Source: Candidatus Parcubacteria bacterium
GTDB lineage: Bacteria > Patescibacteriota > Minisyncoccia > Phycocordibacterales > CAIZLB01
Direction of reading: 5' to 3'
Assembly: GCA_014378965.1 (NCBI GenBank)
Contig: JACMMR010000074.1
Span: 1 to 13,108 of the forward strand
DNA length: 13,108 bases
The translations under genes were made by a program, and so were the position numbers. The notes under the pieces were generated by a model. It was not told the origin of the DNA. It worked only from the letters and a program-made list of their open reading frames with translations, and searched no databases. Shown here piece after piece: positions 6,683 through 13,108 of this stretch; positions within the stretch are counted from its first letter, which is position 1; the number at the start of each line of letters is the position of its first letter.

Positions 6683-6711
6683 TTATCAAATTAACTAACT
6701 AACATTATATA
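6683..6711 (+). promoter_or_regulatory. Likely promoter of the glycan enzyme operon
   Basis: TTATCA (6683-6688), a 17-base spacer and TATATA (6706-6711) lie 8 bases before the ATG at 6720, once more predicting a nearly leaderless transcript. A second option is the extended -10 TGGTAAAAT at 6674-6682, without a good -35, which would give a leader of about 30 bases. No clear terminator is seen after the flippase gene in this 84-base gap, so read-through from the flippase is also possible. Confidence 0.45.
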
Positions 6712-6719
6712 TTTACACC

Positions 6720-7523
6720 ATGAGAAATCTAGTAATTGGCGGCGAAGGATTCATAGGAAAACCTTTTGTAAACTTCCTAAAATCTAAAGGTGAAGAAGTT
6801 GTAGTATTTGATATTAAAAATGGTGTCCATGAAGATGCTCGAGTTGTCGAAATAAATTTTGATAATATAGATAGAGTCTATTTTTTGGCATGGGACGTTG
6901 GCGGTGCTAAGTTTTTATATCATCAAGATTTACAACTAGGGCAGTTGAGTGGAAATTTAAAACTATTAAACAATGTTATGGGACAGCTCGAAAAAAATAA
7001 AAAACCTTTTCTTTTTATCTCTTCTCAACTTGCCGAAGAATATGACACAGTCTACGGAGTAACAAAAAGACTTGGCGAAGTATGGACCCGTCTTCTAGGT
7101 GGAGTATTTATCAGACAATGGAATGTATATGGCCCTATCGAGGAAGAATCGATCCGTAGCCACGTAGTGTCCGACTTTGTATCACAAGCACTTACTACTG
7201 GTGAGATACGCATGCTTACAACCGGCGAAGAAAAAAGACATTTTATACATATCGACGATGTAACCGAGGCATGGCATAAAGCAATGGAAGATAATCTTAA
7301 GGGAATTCATGATGTTACAAGCTTTGAATGGGTGCGCGTTATAGATCTTGCAAATATTATCGGTGAACTAACGGGCGCAAAAGTTATTCCTGGAGAAAAA
7401 GTTGGATCAACACCTGACACCCCTATTAAAGGAAAGATTCCAGGATGGACTCCAAAAGTTGATTTGAAAAAAGGCTTGGCACGAATGGTTGAAGACATGA
7501 AAAAACATAAAAATAAAGAATAA
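6720..7523 (+). CDS. NAD(P)-dependent sugar-nucleotide epimerase/dehydratase (extended SDR)
   Basis: A 267-residue extended short-chain dehydrogenase/reductase. The Rossmann signature GGEGFIG is at 7-13 with the adenosine-binding acidic residue D31 at the end of beta-2. The active-site Ser is in SSQ (101-103), the catalytic Tyr-x3-Lys is YGVTK (112-116), WNVYGP is at 134-139 and the substrate-binding RHFIHIDDV at 173-181. Such enzymes epimerise, dehydrate or reduce nucleotide-activated sugars in the cytoplasm. It is shorter than GalE/RmlB-type members (about 310-350). The region between beta-2 and the catalytic Ser is compact. The exact substrate cannot be read from sequence. It heads a run of glycan genes, so it probably supplies a sugar donor to them. 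Confidence 0.9.
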   Translation: MRNLVIGGEGFIGKPFVNFLKSKGEEVVVFDIKNGVHEDARVVEINFDNIDRVYFLAWDVGGAKFLYHQDLQLGQLSGNLKLLNNVMGQLEKNKKPFLFISSQLAEEYDTVYGVTKRLGEVWTRLLGGVFIRQWNVYGPIEEESIRSHVVSDFVSQALTTGEIRMLTTGEEKRHFIHIDDVTEAWHKAMEDNLKGIHDVTSFEWVRVIDLANIIGELTGAKVIPGEKVGSTPDTPIKGKIPGWTPKVDLKKGLARMVEDMKKHKNKE

Positions 7524-7527
7524 TATA

Positions 7528-8457
7528 ATGCAAAACATCAAAGTCAGCACCATTACCCCGTGCTTCAGAATGAAGCCGTATTTAAAAAAATTTCTTGATG
7601 AGCTTCCTCAGCAAACTTATTTTGATAATCTGGAAGTGGTTCTTGATCATAATGAGCCTGATCTGGAAGAGATTGCCTGGGTAAAAGAATTTGATGCAAC
7701 ATATCCAAACAAGATTAAGCATATCATCGTTGAAAAAGTTGATCCTATCGGCACATCGATGAATAGATGTATCAAGGAGGCGTCAGGAGAGTTAGTTACG
7801 ATCTGGAATGTTGATGACTTGCGAACACCAAACTCAATCGAGTCCCAGGTAAATGCGATTATAGGAAATGATGCGGATATCGCGATTGGCGATTATACCA
7901 TCGTACGAAAATTTGGATCGACAGAAGGTTCAATTGTACACCACGGCAATATTGATGCCAGCGAATATGCACGATCAATGGTGTTCGGTCCTTTTGTCAT
8001 GTTTAAAAAAAGCTTGTGTGAAAAAGCTGGATATTTCGATGAGCAACTAAAGTCTGGCGCAGATTTCGATCTTTCAATAAGACTTGCATACAATGGAAAA
8101 GTTTCTATCGCAAAAGAGTTGCTTGGATACTATCTAAATGAAGGAAAAGGAGCTAGTACTAGACCTAACTCAAAGCAGCCGGCAGAGCGAACGGTTATCG
8201 AACTTAGATACGGCATATTTGATAAGATAGATCTGTCTTTCCTACCTCGAACTATTGAATATTCCATTCCTTATATAACTTTTTTCGGTGAGACCTTCCC
8301 TGTTAAGAAATTTGTGCCAAACTATGCGGCAATTATTCAAAGCGGAGAAAATGGAATACATAAAAGCATCTGTAAGACCTTGTTTAAATCAACGACAGGA
8401 TATAACAAATTGACCTATTTTCTAAAAACAAAAATTAAAAAAATAATACATACATAA
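7528..8457 (+). CDS. Family 2 glycosyltransferase
   Basis: A 309-residue GT-A fold protein. The N-terminus KVSTITPCFRMKPYLKKFL is the GT2 opening strand and helix. VVLDHNEPDLEEI (37-49) carries the first nucleotide-binding acidic residue (D40). SGELVTIWNVDDLRTP (86-101) holds the metal-binding acidic pair in place of the usual DADD. The acceptor-side helix follows as AGYFDEQLKSGADFDLSIRL (167-186), with the catalytic-base position in the ADFDLSIR motif. The C-terminal third has no recognised domain and ends in a basic tail (KTKIKKIIHT). It starts 4 bases after the SDR stop with no Shine-Dalgarno, so translation is probably coupled. Donor and acceptor are unknown. It is visibly more GC-rich in places than the flippase gene. 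Confidence 0.9.
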   Translation: MQNIKVSTITPCFRMKPYLKKFLDELPQQTYFDNLEVVLDHNEPDLEEIAWVKEFDATYPNKIKHIIVEKVDPIGTSMNRCIKEASGELVTIWNVDDLRTPNSIESQVNAIIGNDADIAIGDYTIVRKFGSTEGSIVHHGNIDASEYARSMVFGPFVMFKKSLCEKAGYFDEQLKSGADFDLSIRLAYNGKVSIAKELLGYYLNEGKGASTRPNSKQPAERTVIELRYGIFDKIDLSFLPRTIEYSIPYITFFGETFPVKKFVPNYAAIIQSGENGIHKSICKTLFKSTTGYNKLTYFLKTKIKKIIHT

Positions 8458-8462
8458 AATAT

Positions 8463-9275
8463 ATGGAAATAAATAAGCAAAAAATAACAGACTTAATTGA
8501 GGAATTTAAGCAAAAAAGAGACTCTGTTACCATCAAGCCGGAGAACCTGACAAAGTTTGAAACCGTAGCCCTGGGTCCTGAATTTCTTTCTTATATGAAT
8601 GGTAAAGGTGGTTATTATGCAAAGTTTTTAAATTTCCTTATTGCGCGGTTGCGCCCCGCAACAATAGTCGAGCTTGGAAACAGAGAGGCAGTTTCAACAG
8701 TATCAATCTTTGACGCCATCCAATCATATCAGGCTGAGTTTTATACAATCGATATCGAGCAGGATCAAAGATTTTGTCCAGAACACATGTATACCGATCC
8801 AAAGGTTCATTTTCTATTTGGTGATGTAGCAAGCTATGAAATAGTGAAGCAATTGCCGAGAAAGATTGACCTTCTCTTCTCCGACACCATCCACTATAAT
8901 TTTCAAATTCAAGATGAGTTTGAAATCTATCAACATTTACTTGCAGACAAGGCGCTTGTGGCAATTGATGACATCCACCTGAACGATAAAGGTGTCTTCT
9001 TTGATGCGATCAAATTTGATAAATGGGATTTAACTGAACTTTGTCACATGTCAGGCTGGGGACTTTTCCTATTTGAGCGGAAGCAGCCGATTGATGTAGC
9101 GACACAGGAGCAAAATCTAACACGTTCAATCATGAAAGTGTGGGAAAAAAAATATGGCAAAGTGTACGCAGAATTATCAAAGCCAACTTTTTCACAAAAG
9201 TTAAAAGAAAGCATTAAGAAAATTGGATTTATATACAAGGCAAAACTAGCGGTCGGAAAAATTCTTAAAAAATAA
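8463..9275 (+). CDS. Class I SAM-dependent methyltransferase (Methyltransf_24-like)
   Basis: A 270-residue protein with the beta-1 motif ATIVELGNREAVST (66-79), the acidic residue binding the SAM ribose in YTIDIEQ (95-100), LFGDVASYE (118-126), DLLFSDTIHYNFQIQDEF (136-153) and VAIDDIHL (166-173). This order matches the methyltransferase-24/cephalosporin-hydroxylase-like group, often found in glycan clusters. The usual glycine-rich GxGxG is degraded to LGNREAVS, so SAM binding should be tested. The C-terminal 30 residues form a basic helix ending KLAVGKILKK. It probably methylates a sugar of the surface glycan. It sits 5 bases after the previous gene and 6 before the next. Confidence 0.78.
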   Translation: MEINKQKITDLIEEFKQKRDSVTIKPENLTKFETVALGPEFLSYMNGKGGYYAKFLNFLIARLRPATIVELGNREAVSTVSIFDAIQSYQAEFYTIDIEQDQRFCPEHMYTDPKVHFLFGDVASYEIVKQLPRKIDLLFSDTIHYNFQIQDEFEIYQHLLADKALVAIDDIHLNDKGVFFDAIKFDKWDLTELCHMSGWGLFLFERKQPIDVATQEQNLTRSIMKVWEKKYGKVYAELSKPTFSQKLKESIKKIGFIYKAKLAVGKILKK

Positions 9276-9281
9276 AATCAC

Positions 9282-10220
9282 ATGAAGATTTTTGCATTAA
9301 CCCCGGTAAAAAATGAAGAGTGGATACTTCCAACTTATATTTCTTCAATGAGAAAAATTGCCGATGAGATAATCATCCTCGACGACAATTCAACCGACAA
9401 TACGGCACTGATACTCAAAAACGCCGGAGTAATCGTTATCCAAGGAGACACCTCTGCAAAAGTAAACATGTCAAAAAAAAGATTAGCACTTTTGAAGGAA
9501 GGTAGAAAAAGAGGCGGAACCCATTTTATTTGGCTTGATGCAGACGAATCATTCGACGCGAATTTTCTAAAGAATGGTCGAAAAATAATATCGAAACTCA
9601 AGCCGGGACGGAAAATAACTCTTCCTTGGATTACCCTTTGGAAAACAATTGACGAAGAAAGAGTTGATGGCGTATGGAAAGAAAATTTCAAAGATGTGAT
9701 AGTGCACGACATTACCGAATATTCATTCGAAAATAGAGATTTATCTGAAGGAAGAACCCAAGGCCCAAATACTGACGTATTGCATTTATCAAAAGATGTT
9801 GGGCAGATTCTGCACTTTCAATTCTTAAATTTCGACGATGCCTCGCTAAAGCAAGCTTGGTATAGGTGCCTAGAGCTTTCTCAGTCAAAGAAAAGCCCTC
9901 AAAGGATCAATAACATGTACTCAGTCAGTCTTGATACGGGAAATGTCCAAACAAAAAAAACTTTGCCAACATGGTTCGAAGGAATAGCGCTTCCAAGCAA
10001 TGAATCCAATAAGAGAAAATGGTATACTGATGAAATATTGAAGATGTTCAATATTCATGGAATAAGTTTTTTTGAACCATTAGACATTTGGAGGATACAA
10101 GAACTTAAAGATGAATTCAAAAAACAAATGAGACGAGACCCTGTTGCAAAAACATTTCCAAAATGGCTGATTAAATTAAATACTATTAAAAATAAAATAA
10201 AACAATGCTTAAAAAAATAA
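9282..10220 (+). CDS. Family 2 glycosyltransferase with LDADE motif
   Basis: A 312-residue GT-A enzyme. FALTPVKNEEWILPTYISSM (4-23) is the classic GT2 start, DEIIILDDNSTDNT (28-41) carries the nucleotide-binding Asp residues, and FIWLDADESF (82-91) is the DxD metal-binding motif. HFQF (178-181) gives a likely His metal ligand, and the region after it (FDDASLKQAWYRCLE) probably forms the acceptor site. It resembles the GT2 group of glycan-core enzymes (WaaE/KdtX style) rather than processive synthases, as no membrane segments are present. The C-terminus is basic (WLIKLNTIKNKIKQCLKK). Its last 16 bases overlap the next gene and contain an A7 run directly before the stop codon. Confidence 0.92.
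   Translation: MKIFALTPVKNEEWILPTYISSMRKIADEIIILDDNSTDNTALILKNAGVIVIQGDTSAKVNMSKKRLALLKEGRKRGGTHFIWLDADESFDANFLKNGRKIISKLKPGRKITLPWITLWKTIDEERVDGVWKENFKDVIVHDITEYSFENRDLSEGRTQGPNTDVLHLSKDVGQILHFQFLNFDDASLKQAWYRCLELSQSKKSPQRINNMYSVSLDTGNVQTKKTLPTWFEGIALPSNESNKRKWYTDEILKMFNIHGISFFEPLDIWRIQELKDEFKKQMRRDPVAKTFPKWLIKLNTIKNKIKQCLKK
10205..10220 (+). other. 16-base gene overlap containing an in-frame A AAA AAA slippery run
   Basis: The glycosyltransferase ends TTA AAA AAA TAA while the next gene begins ATG CTT AAA AAA ATA. The seven A's (10211-10217) match a -1 slippery heptamer in the upstream frame, immediately before the TAA, and the downstream gene is in the -1 frame. The plain reading is ordinary start-stop overlap with translational coupling. 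Slippage would yield a fused glycosyltransferase-methyltransferase. Confidence 0.5.
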
Positions 10221-11017
10221 ATCTAAACAACTTAATATCTTACTCGAGAAATAAAATATATAACAGCATTGCTAGTGTCGGTCTTGAAAAGAAGATTATT
10301 GACAAGGTAGCAAACTCAAAAGAGGTTCTTGAAAAAATAGGAAACAAAGCTGATGGAAATAAGGATATCGAAATTATCTTTAAAGATGGCTACAAAATCA
10401 TTTGCCCTATAAAAAATATTGAGGCGGTTGCAGAAACATGTATCAATGAAGACTATACTGGAACTTTTTATCAAATAAAGTCCGGTGATGTTATTTTTGA
10501 TTTAGGAGCAAACATAGGAAGTTTTTCTGTATATGCAGCTCATAAAGGCGCTCAGGTTTTTGCTTTTGAGCCAGATCCGTATAACTTAAAATACATATCT
10601 AAAAATATTGAGATTAATAACCTACAAGATAAAATAACCGTATATGCCAGCGCGGTAGCAGAAAAGATCGGCACCGTACGTCTGTCATCAAATGATAACC
10701 ATGCATGTGGCTCAATTATTAATGCGGAAGGTACTACAGGGAGCATTGAGGTTCCCACAACGACAATAGATACAGTTATAAGTGAGGCAGGAATTGAAAA
10801 AATAAGCCTATTTAAAATAGATGTTGAGGGCGCGGAATACTTGATACTGCCAAGCATATCAACGGCAAATTATGCCAAAATTGAAAAAATTATCGGAGAA
10901 TTTCACCTCTTCAATTCAACACCCGATCTGAATTTCAAAAAGATAAAACAAACATTGCAGCCATATTTTTCAAAGATAAAGCATAAAATTCCATATTATT
11001 TCACAGCATCTAAATAA
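10205..11017 (+). CDS. FkbM-family methyltransferase
   Basis: A 270-residue protein with the complete FkbM pattern: VIFDLGANIGSFSVYAA (96-112) for SAM binding, VFAFEPDPYNLKYISKNI (118-135), a DNHACGSI segment (164-171), the VPTTTIDTVI strand (183-192), LFKIDVEGAEYLIL (202-215) and IIGEFHLF (229-236). FkbM enzymes are SAM-dependent O-methyltransferases acting on hydroxyls of polyketides and, in glycan clusters, on sugars. The first 45 residues are a basic helical extension ahead of the domain. The start overlaps the previous gene by 16 bases, so coupling is likely. The target hydroxyl is unknown. Confidence 0.94.
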   Translation: MLKKINLNNLISYSRNKIYNSIASVGLEKKIIDKVANSKEVLEKIGNKADGNKDIEIIFKDGYKIICPIKNIEAVAETCINEDYTGTFYQIKSGDVIFDLGANIGSFSVYAAHKGAQVFAFEPDPYNLKYISKNIEINNLQDKITVYASAVAEKIGTVRLSSNDNHACGSIINAEGTTGSIEVPTTTIDTVISEAGIEKISLFKIDVEGAEYLILPSISTANYAKIEKIIGEFHLFNSTPDLNFKKIKQTLQPYFSKIKHKIPYYFTASK

Positions 11018-11032
11018 ATCAAACATATATAT

Positions 11033-11779
11033 ATGAAAAAAGATTTGCAAAGCTTCGAAGAGCATAACAAAGAATATAACGAGCTCTACACACTCGAATC
11101 AATGAAGGGAGTCTTGGACAATTTTGATAAGGAAAAATCATTTGAAGTTCTAGGATTTAAGCAAGCTCTCGACAAAATCAGCGGCATAGACACGCATATT
11201 GATATCGGATGCGGATCAGGCTGGTTGCTATACAAGACCTCGCCTCTTTTCAAGCGAGTTATCGGAATTGAACCCTCAAAAGCCGTAGTTGAAATGGATG
11301 AAAAAATTGCCAAGGAGAGAAAATTTACAAACGTAGAATTCCTGAATATGGATATGATTGACGGTATTAAAAAACTGAATATTAAGGAACCTGTCTTTAT
11401 TACGACGGCAACAGTTCTTTCTCATATAAAAGATTTCTACGTAAAAGAATTCCTAAAGGTGTTGAACGACCTGCCGGAAGGTTCAGCACTCTTCTTTGAT
11501 GAGCGATATGACAAAAACATTCAGCAAAACATGTGGCACATCAGAAGTCGAAACTGGTGGGCAAAAAATTTGCCTGATTGGCAACTTGATTTTTTTGGCT
11601 TGGACTTGTCAGGATACAAAAGCGGAATTTTTGGAACCAAAGTTAAAAAAGGCCGGAAAATAGAAAATTTTCAACTAAATTCTGTAGAGAAAGTAAAATG
11701 GCATGCCAATGGATTGAATCATAAGAAAAAAAGATTGGTGAGATTTGTGAAAAGCAAATTATCAGCCAAAAAAGCATAA
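11033..11779 (+). CDS. Class I SAM-dependent methyltransferase (Methyltransf_11/25-like)
   Basis: A 248-residue protein. HIDIGCGSGWLLYKTSPLF (55-73) is a well-preserved motif I, VIGIEPSKAVVE (76-87) has the acidic residue for the SAM ribose, VEFLNMDMIDGI (101-112) is motif II/III, and ITTATVLSHIKDFYVKEFL (123-141) replaces the usual fourth strand. The C-terminal half carries an aromatic-rich segment (MWHIRSRNWWAKNLPDWQLDF, residues 167-187) that could form the sugar or lipid site. It ends in a Lys-rich tail (KSKLSAKKA). It lies 15 bases after the FkbM gene, and the next gene starts directly on its stop. A small-molecule or glycan O-/N-methyltransferase is likely; the substrate cannot be assigned. 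Confidence 0.88.
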   Translation: MKKDLQSFEEHNKEYNELYTLESMKGVLDNFDKEKSFEVLGFKQALDKISGIDTHIDIGCGSGWLLYKTSPLFKRVIGIEPSKAVVEMDEKIAKERKFTNVEFLNMDMIDGIKKLNIKEPVFITTATVLSHIKDFYVKEFLKVLNDLPEGSALFFDERYDKNIQQNMWHIRSRNWWAKNLPDWQLDFFGLDLSGYKSGIFGTKVKKGRKIENFQLNSVEKVKWHANGLNHKKKRLVRFVKSKLSAKKA

Positions 11780-13000
11780 ATGAAAAAAGCCTTTTATCTA
11801 TTACCCAAAACAATACGACGCTTGATTGTACGCAGTATCGAATCGATTGCCTTATTTAACACAAGAAATAAAAGCTTTCAAGCAAAGCCCGAGAAAAAAC
11901 AATCAGGTAACAAAATAAATGTTTTGATTTACCATATCAACGCGCTGAGTTTTGGTGGTACTGAAAAGAACCTCCAGATGATTGCCAAGTACTTAGATAA
12001 AAGCAAATATAACGTATTTTTGATGCATGCAACTCAAGGCGACAAAAACAGACATGAATACCTGAGGGATACAGATATGCGCATTATACCCTTTGAATAC
12101 GAGAGAGTAGAGACCACTTGGCCCTATTTTATAAAGAACATGAGTCCGCTACTTGAAACGATTATCGAAGAACACAAAATCGACTGCATTGTAACAGCAA
12201 CTCCCGGACAAACTATTTACCCCTTAATAAACATCAAGAGTGTTCCTATCATTCTGATAAATATTTTCGGATCCTTTAGTATGCAAAAAAATATCAGAAA
12301 ACATTTATGCGTTTCTGAAACTGTAAAAAAACTTGCGGCCCGAGTGGTAAACGAAGACATGCTTGAAGTTCAATATAACCCTTCAGAAAGACCCATTCCG
12401 AACGCTGAGGGTGCTAAAAAAATCAGGGGGAGGTTTGGCATTAAAGATATAGACCTTGTATTTGGAAGAATCGGACGAGCAGACGATTCAATCTTTGATC
12501 CAATTGCGCTATTAGCTTTTGAAATTGCAATAAAAATAAATCCTGAGATACACTTCTTGATCATGTCCCCTGCTGATGCAGCAAAAAAACTCGTTATTGA
12601 AAATAATATTCCAAACGTCCATTGGCTTGAACCAAGCTATTTGGAAGAAGATGTCTGGGCATTTCATGAAGCAATAGATGTTTTGGCACACTTCAGGGCC
12701 GACGGTGAATCATGTGGGCTGAATATCATCGAATCCATGCTTGTCGGAAATCCAATACTCACACACAAGTCACACATTTGGAATGCGCATCTCGAATATC
12801 TCGATAACTCATTTAGTCGATATACTGAGAAAGATGATTATGAGCACTATGCAAAAAACATGATCGAATTTGGGGAATTTCACAAATCAGGAAAACTCAA
12901 AGAAATGGGACAAGAAGGCAAAGAAAAAGGAGAGAAACTCTTCTTGATTGAAAACATTATCAAGCGATATGAATCTTGGATTAACCAAGCGGTCAAATAA
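11780..13000 (+). CDS. GT4-like (GT-B fold) glycosyltransferase
   Basis: A 406-residue GT-B protein. The N-terminal Rossmann domain opens NVLIYHINALSFGGTEKNLQ (47-66), with the GGTEK loop that contacts the acceptor or the donor phosphate. The C-terminal domain starts near LVFGRIGRADDSIFDP (226-241). GESCGLNIIESMLVGNPIL (309-327) holds the E-x7-E motif (E310, E318) of retaining GT4 enzymes. About 45 residues precede the first domain and are basic and amphipathic (MKKAFYLLPKTIRRLIVRSI), probably peripheral membrane anchoring. Its ATG follows the previous stop codon with no gap, indicating translational coupling. The position where many GT4 enzymes have Lys after the Arg loop is acidic here (GRADD), so donor binding may differ. 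Confidence 0.92.
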   Translation: MKKAFYLLPKTIRRLIVRSIESIALFNTRNKSFQAKPEKKQSGNKINVLIYHINALSFGGTEKNLQMIAKYLDKSKYNVFLMHATQGDKNRHEYLRDTDMRIIPFEYERVETTWPYFIKNMSPLLETIIEEHKIDCIVTATPGQTIYPLINIKSVPIILINIFGSFSMQKNIRKHLCVSETVKKLAARVVNEDMLEVQYNPSERPIPNAEGAKKIRGRFGIKDIDLVFGRIGRADDSIFDPIALLAFEIAIKINPEIHFLIMSPADAAKKLVIENNIPNVHWLEPSYLEEDVWAFHEAIDVLAHFRADGESCGLNIIESMLVGNPILTHKSHIWNAHLEYLDNSFSRYTEKDDYEHYAKNMIEFGEFHKSGKLKEMGQEGKEKGEKLFLIENIIKRYESWINQAVK

Positions 13001-13001
13001 T

Positions 13002-13108
13002 ATGATATCAATTTACACACGAACAAATAACATACTGAAGAAAGAATTTTGGAAATATTCCATCAAGAAAATGACTGGAAAATATTCTGGTCCCGATGCT
13101 GTTTTGGA
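13002..13108 (+). CDS. Start of an unidentified gene, cut by the window end
   Basis: An ATG one base after the previous stop opens 35 full codons without a stop up to the window edge, beginning MISIYTRTNNILKKEFW and continuing with a KMTGKYSGPDAVL stretch. I do not recognise the family from this fragment. Its basic, Lys-rich N-terminus and position suggest another member of the glycan operon. Confidence 0.65.
   Translation, partial: MISIYTRTNNILKKEFWKYSIKKMTGKYSGPDAVL

Noticed and set aside
8638..8964. 108-residue minus-strand frame
   Set aside because: Antisense to the conserved core of a methyltransferase gene; no promoter or domain signal.
9335..9712. 125-residue minus-strand frame
   Set aside because: The longest shadow frame, but directly opposite the GT2 motifs DDNST and LDADE, which are under selection on the plus strand.
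1..13108. Alternative genetic code (TGA as Gly or Trp)
   Set aside because: Long genes read intact with TGA as stop, and the conserved motifs need no TGA codon; the standard bacterial code fits.
1..13108. CRISPR arrays, insertion sequences or phage genes
   Set aside because: No regularly spaced direct repeats, transposase motifs or phage structural genes were seen on either strand.

Overview
The window looks like a chromosome segment from an AT-rich, streamlined bacterium, most likely a Candidate Phyla Radiation (Patescibacteria, Parcubacteria-like) member. The clues are a compact SecA without the usual C-terminal tail, a very short Lys/Ala-rich basic protein, an O-antigen-ligase-type membrane protein fused to a repeat-containing tail, near absence of Shine-Dalgarno sequences, and stop codons that are all TAA or TAG. 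The standard code fits: long reading frames stay intact with TGA read as stop. The lineage is an inference from gene style; no rRNA or other marker is present.

Left part (1-2850, all minus strand): a housekeeping block. Reading along the minus strand, it has a 28-residue Lys/Ala-rich basic protein with its own promoter, structured leader and terminator. Next come secA (apparently leaderless), a small single-pass membrane protein coupled to the secA stop, and tRNA-Phe(GAA) 19 bases further on. The tRNA has G37 instead of the A37 usual in bacteria.

Middle (2850-5340): a gene-poor, extremely AT-rich spacer with one perfect DnaA-box match, then a strong terminator closing a minus-strand O-antigen polymerase/ligase-like gene. 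That gene starts at 5302, back to back with a plus-strand flippase gene. The two share a 37-base divergent promoter region.

Right part (5340-13108, all plus strand): a surface-glycan cluster. A MOP-family flippase is followed by a small spacer with a promoter, then a tightly packed run of an extended SDR sugar-nucleotide enzyme, two GT2 glycosyltransferases, three SAM-dependent methyltransferases (one FkbM type), a GT4-like glycosyltransferase and the start of one more gene. Gaps are -16 to +15 bases, so this is probably one transcript. The likely logic is that the SDR makes a sugar precursor, the glycosyltransferases build a lipid-linked glycan on the inner leaflet, the methyltransferases decorate or cap it, the flippase moves it outward, and the divergent Wzy/WaaL-like protein polymerises it or transfers it to an acceptor.

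No insertion sequences, CRISPR arrays or phage genes were seen. The more unusual items are the tiny basic protein with its 5'-terminal hairpin, the predicted leaderless and SD-free expression, the reduced SecA, tRNA-Phe G37, a slippery A7 run at a gene overlap that could fuse a glycosyltransferase to a methyltransferase, and repeated basic tails on the glycan enzymes.
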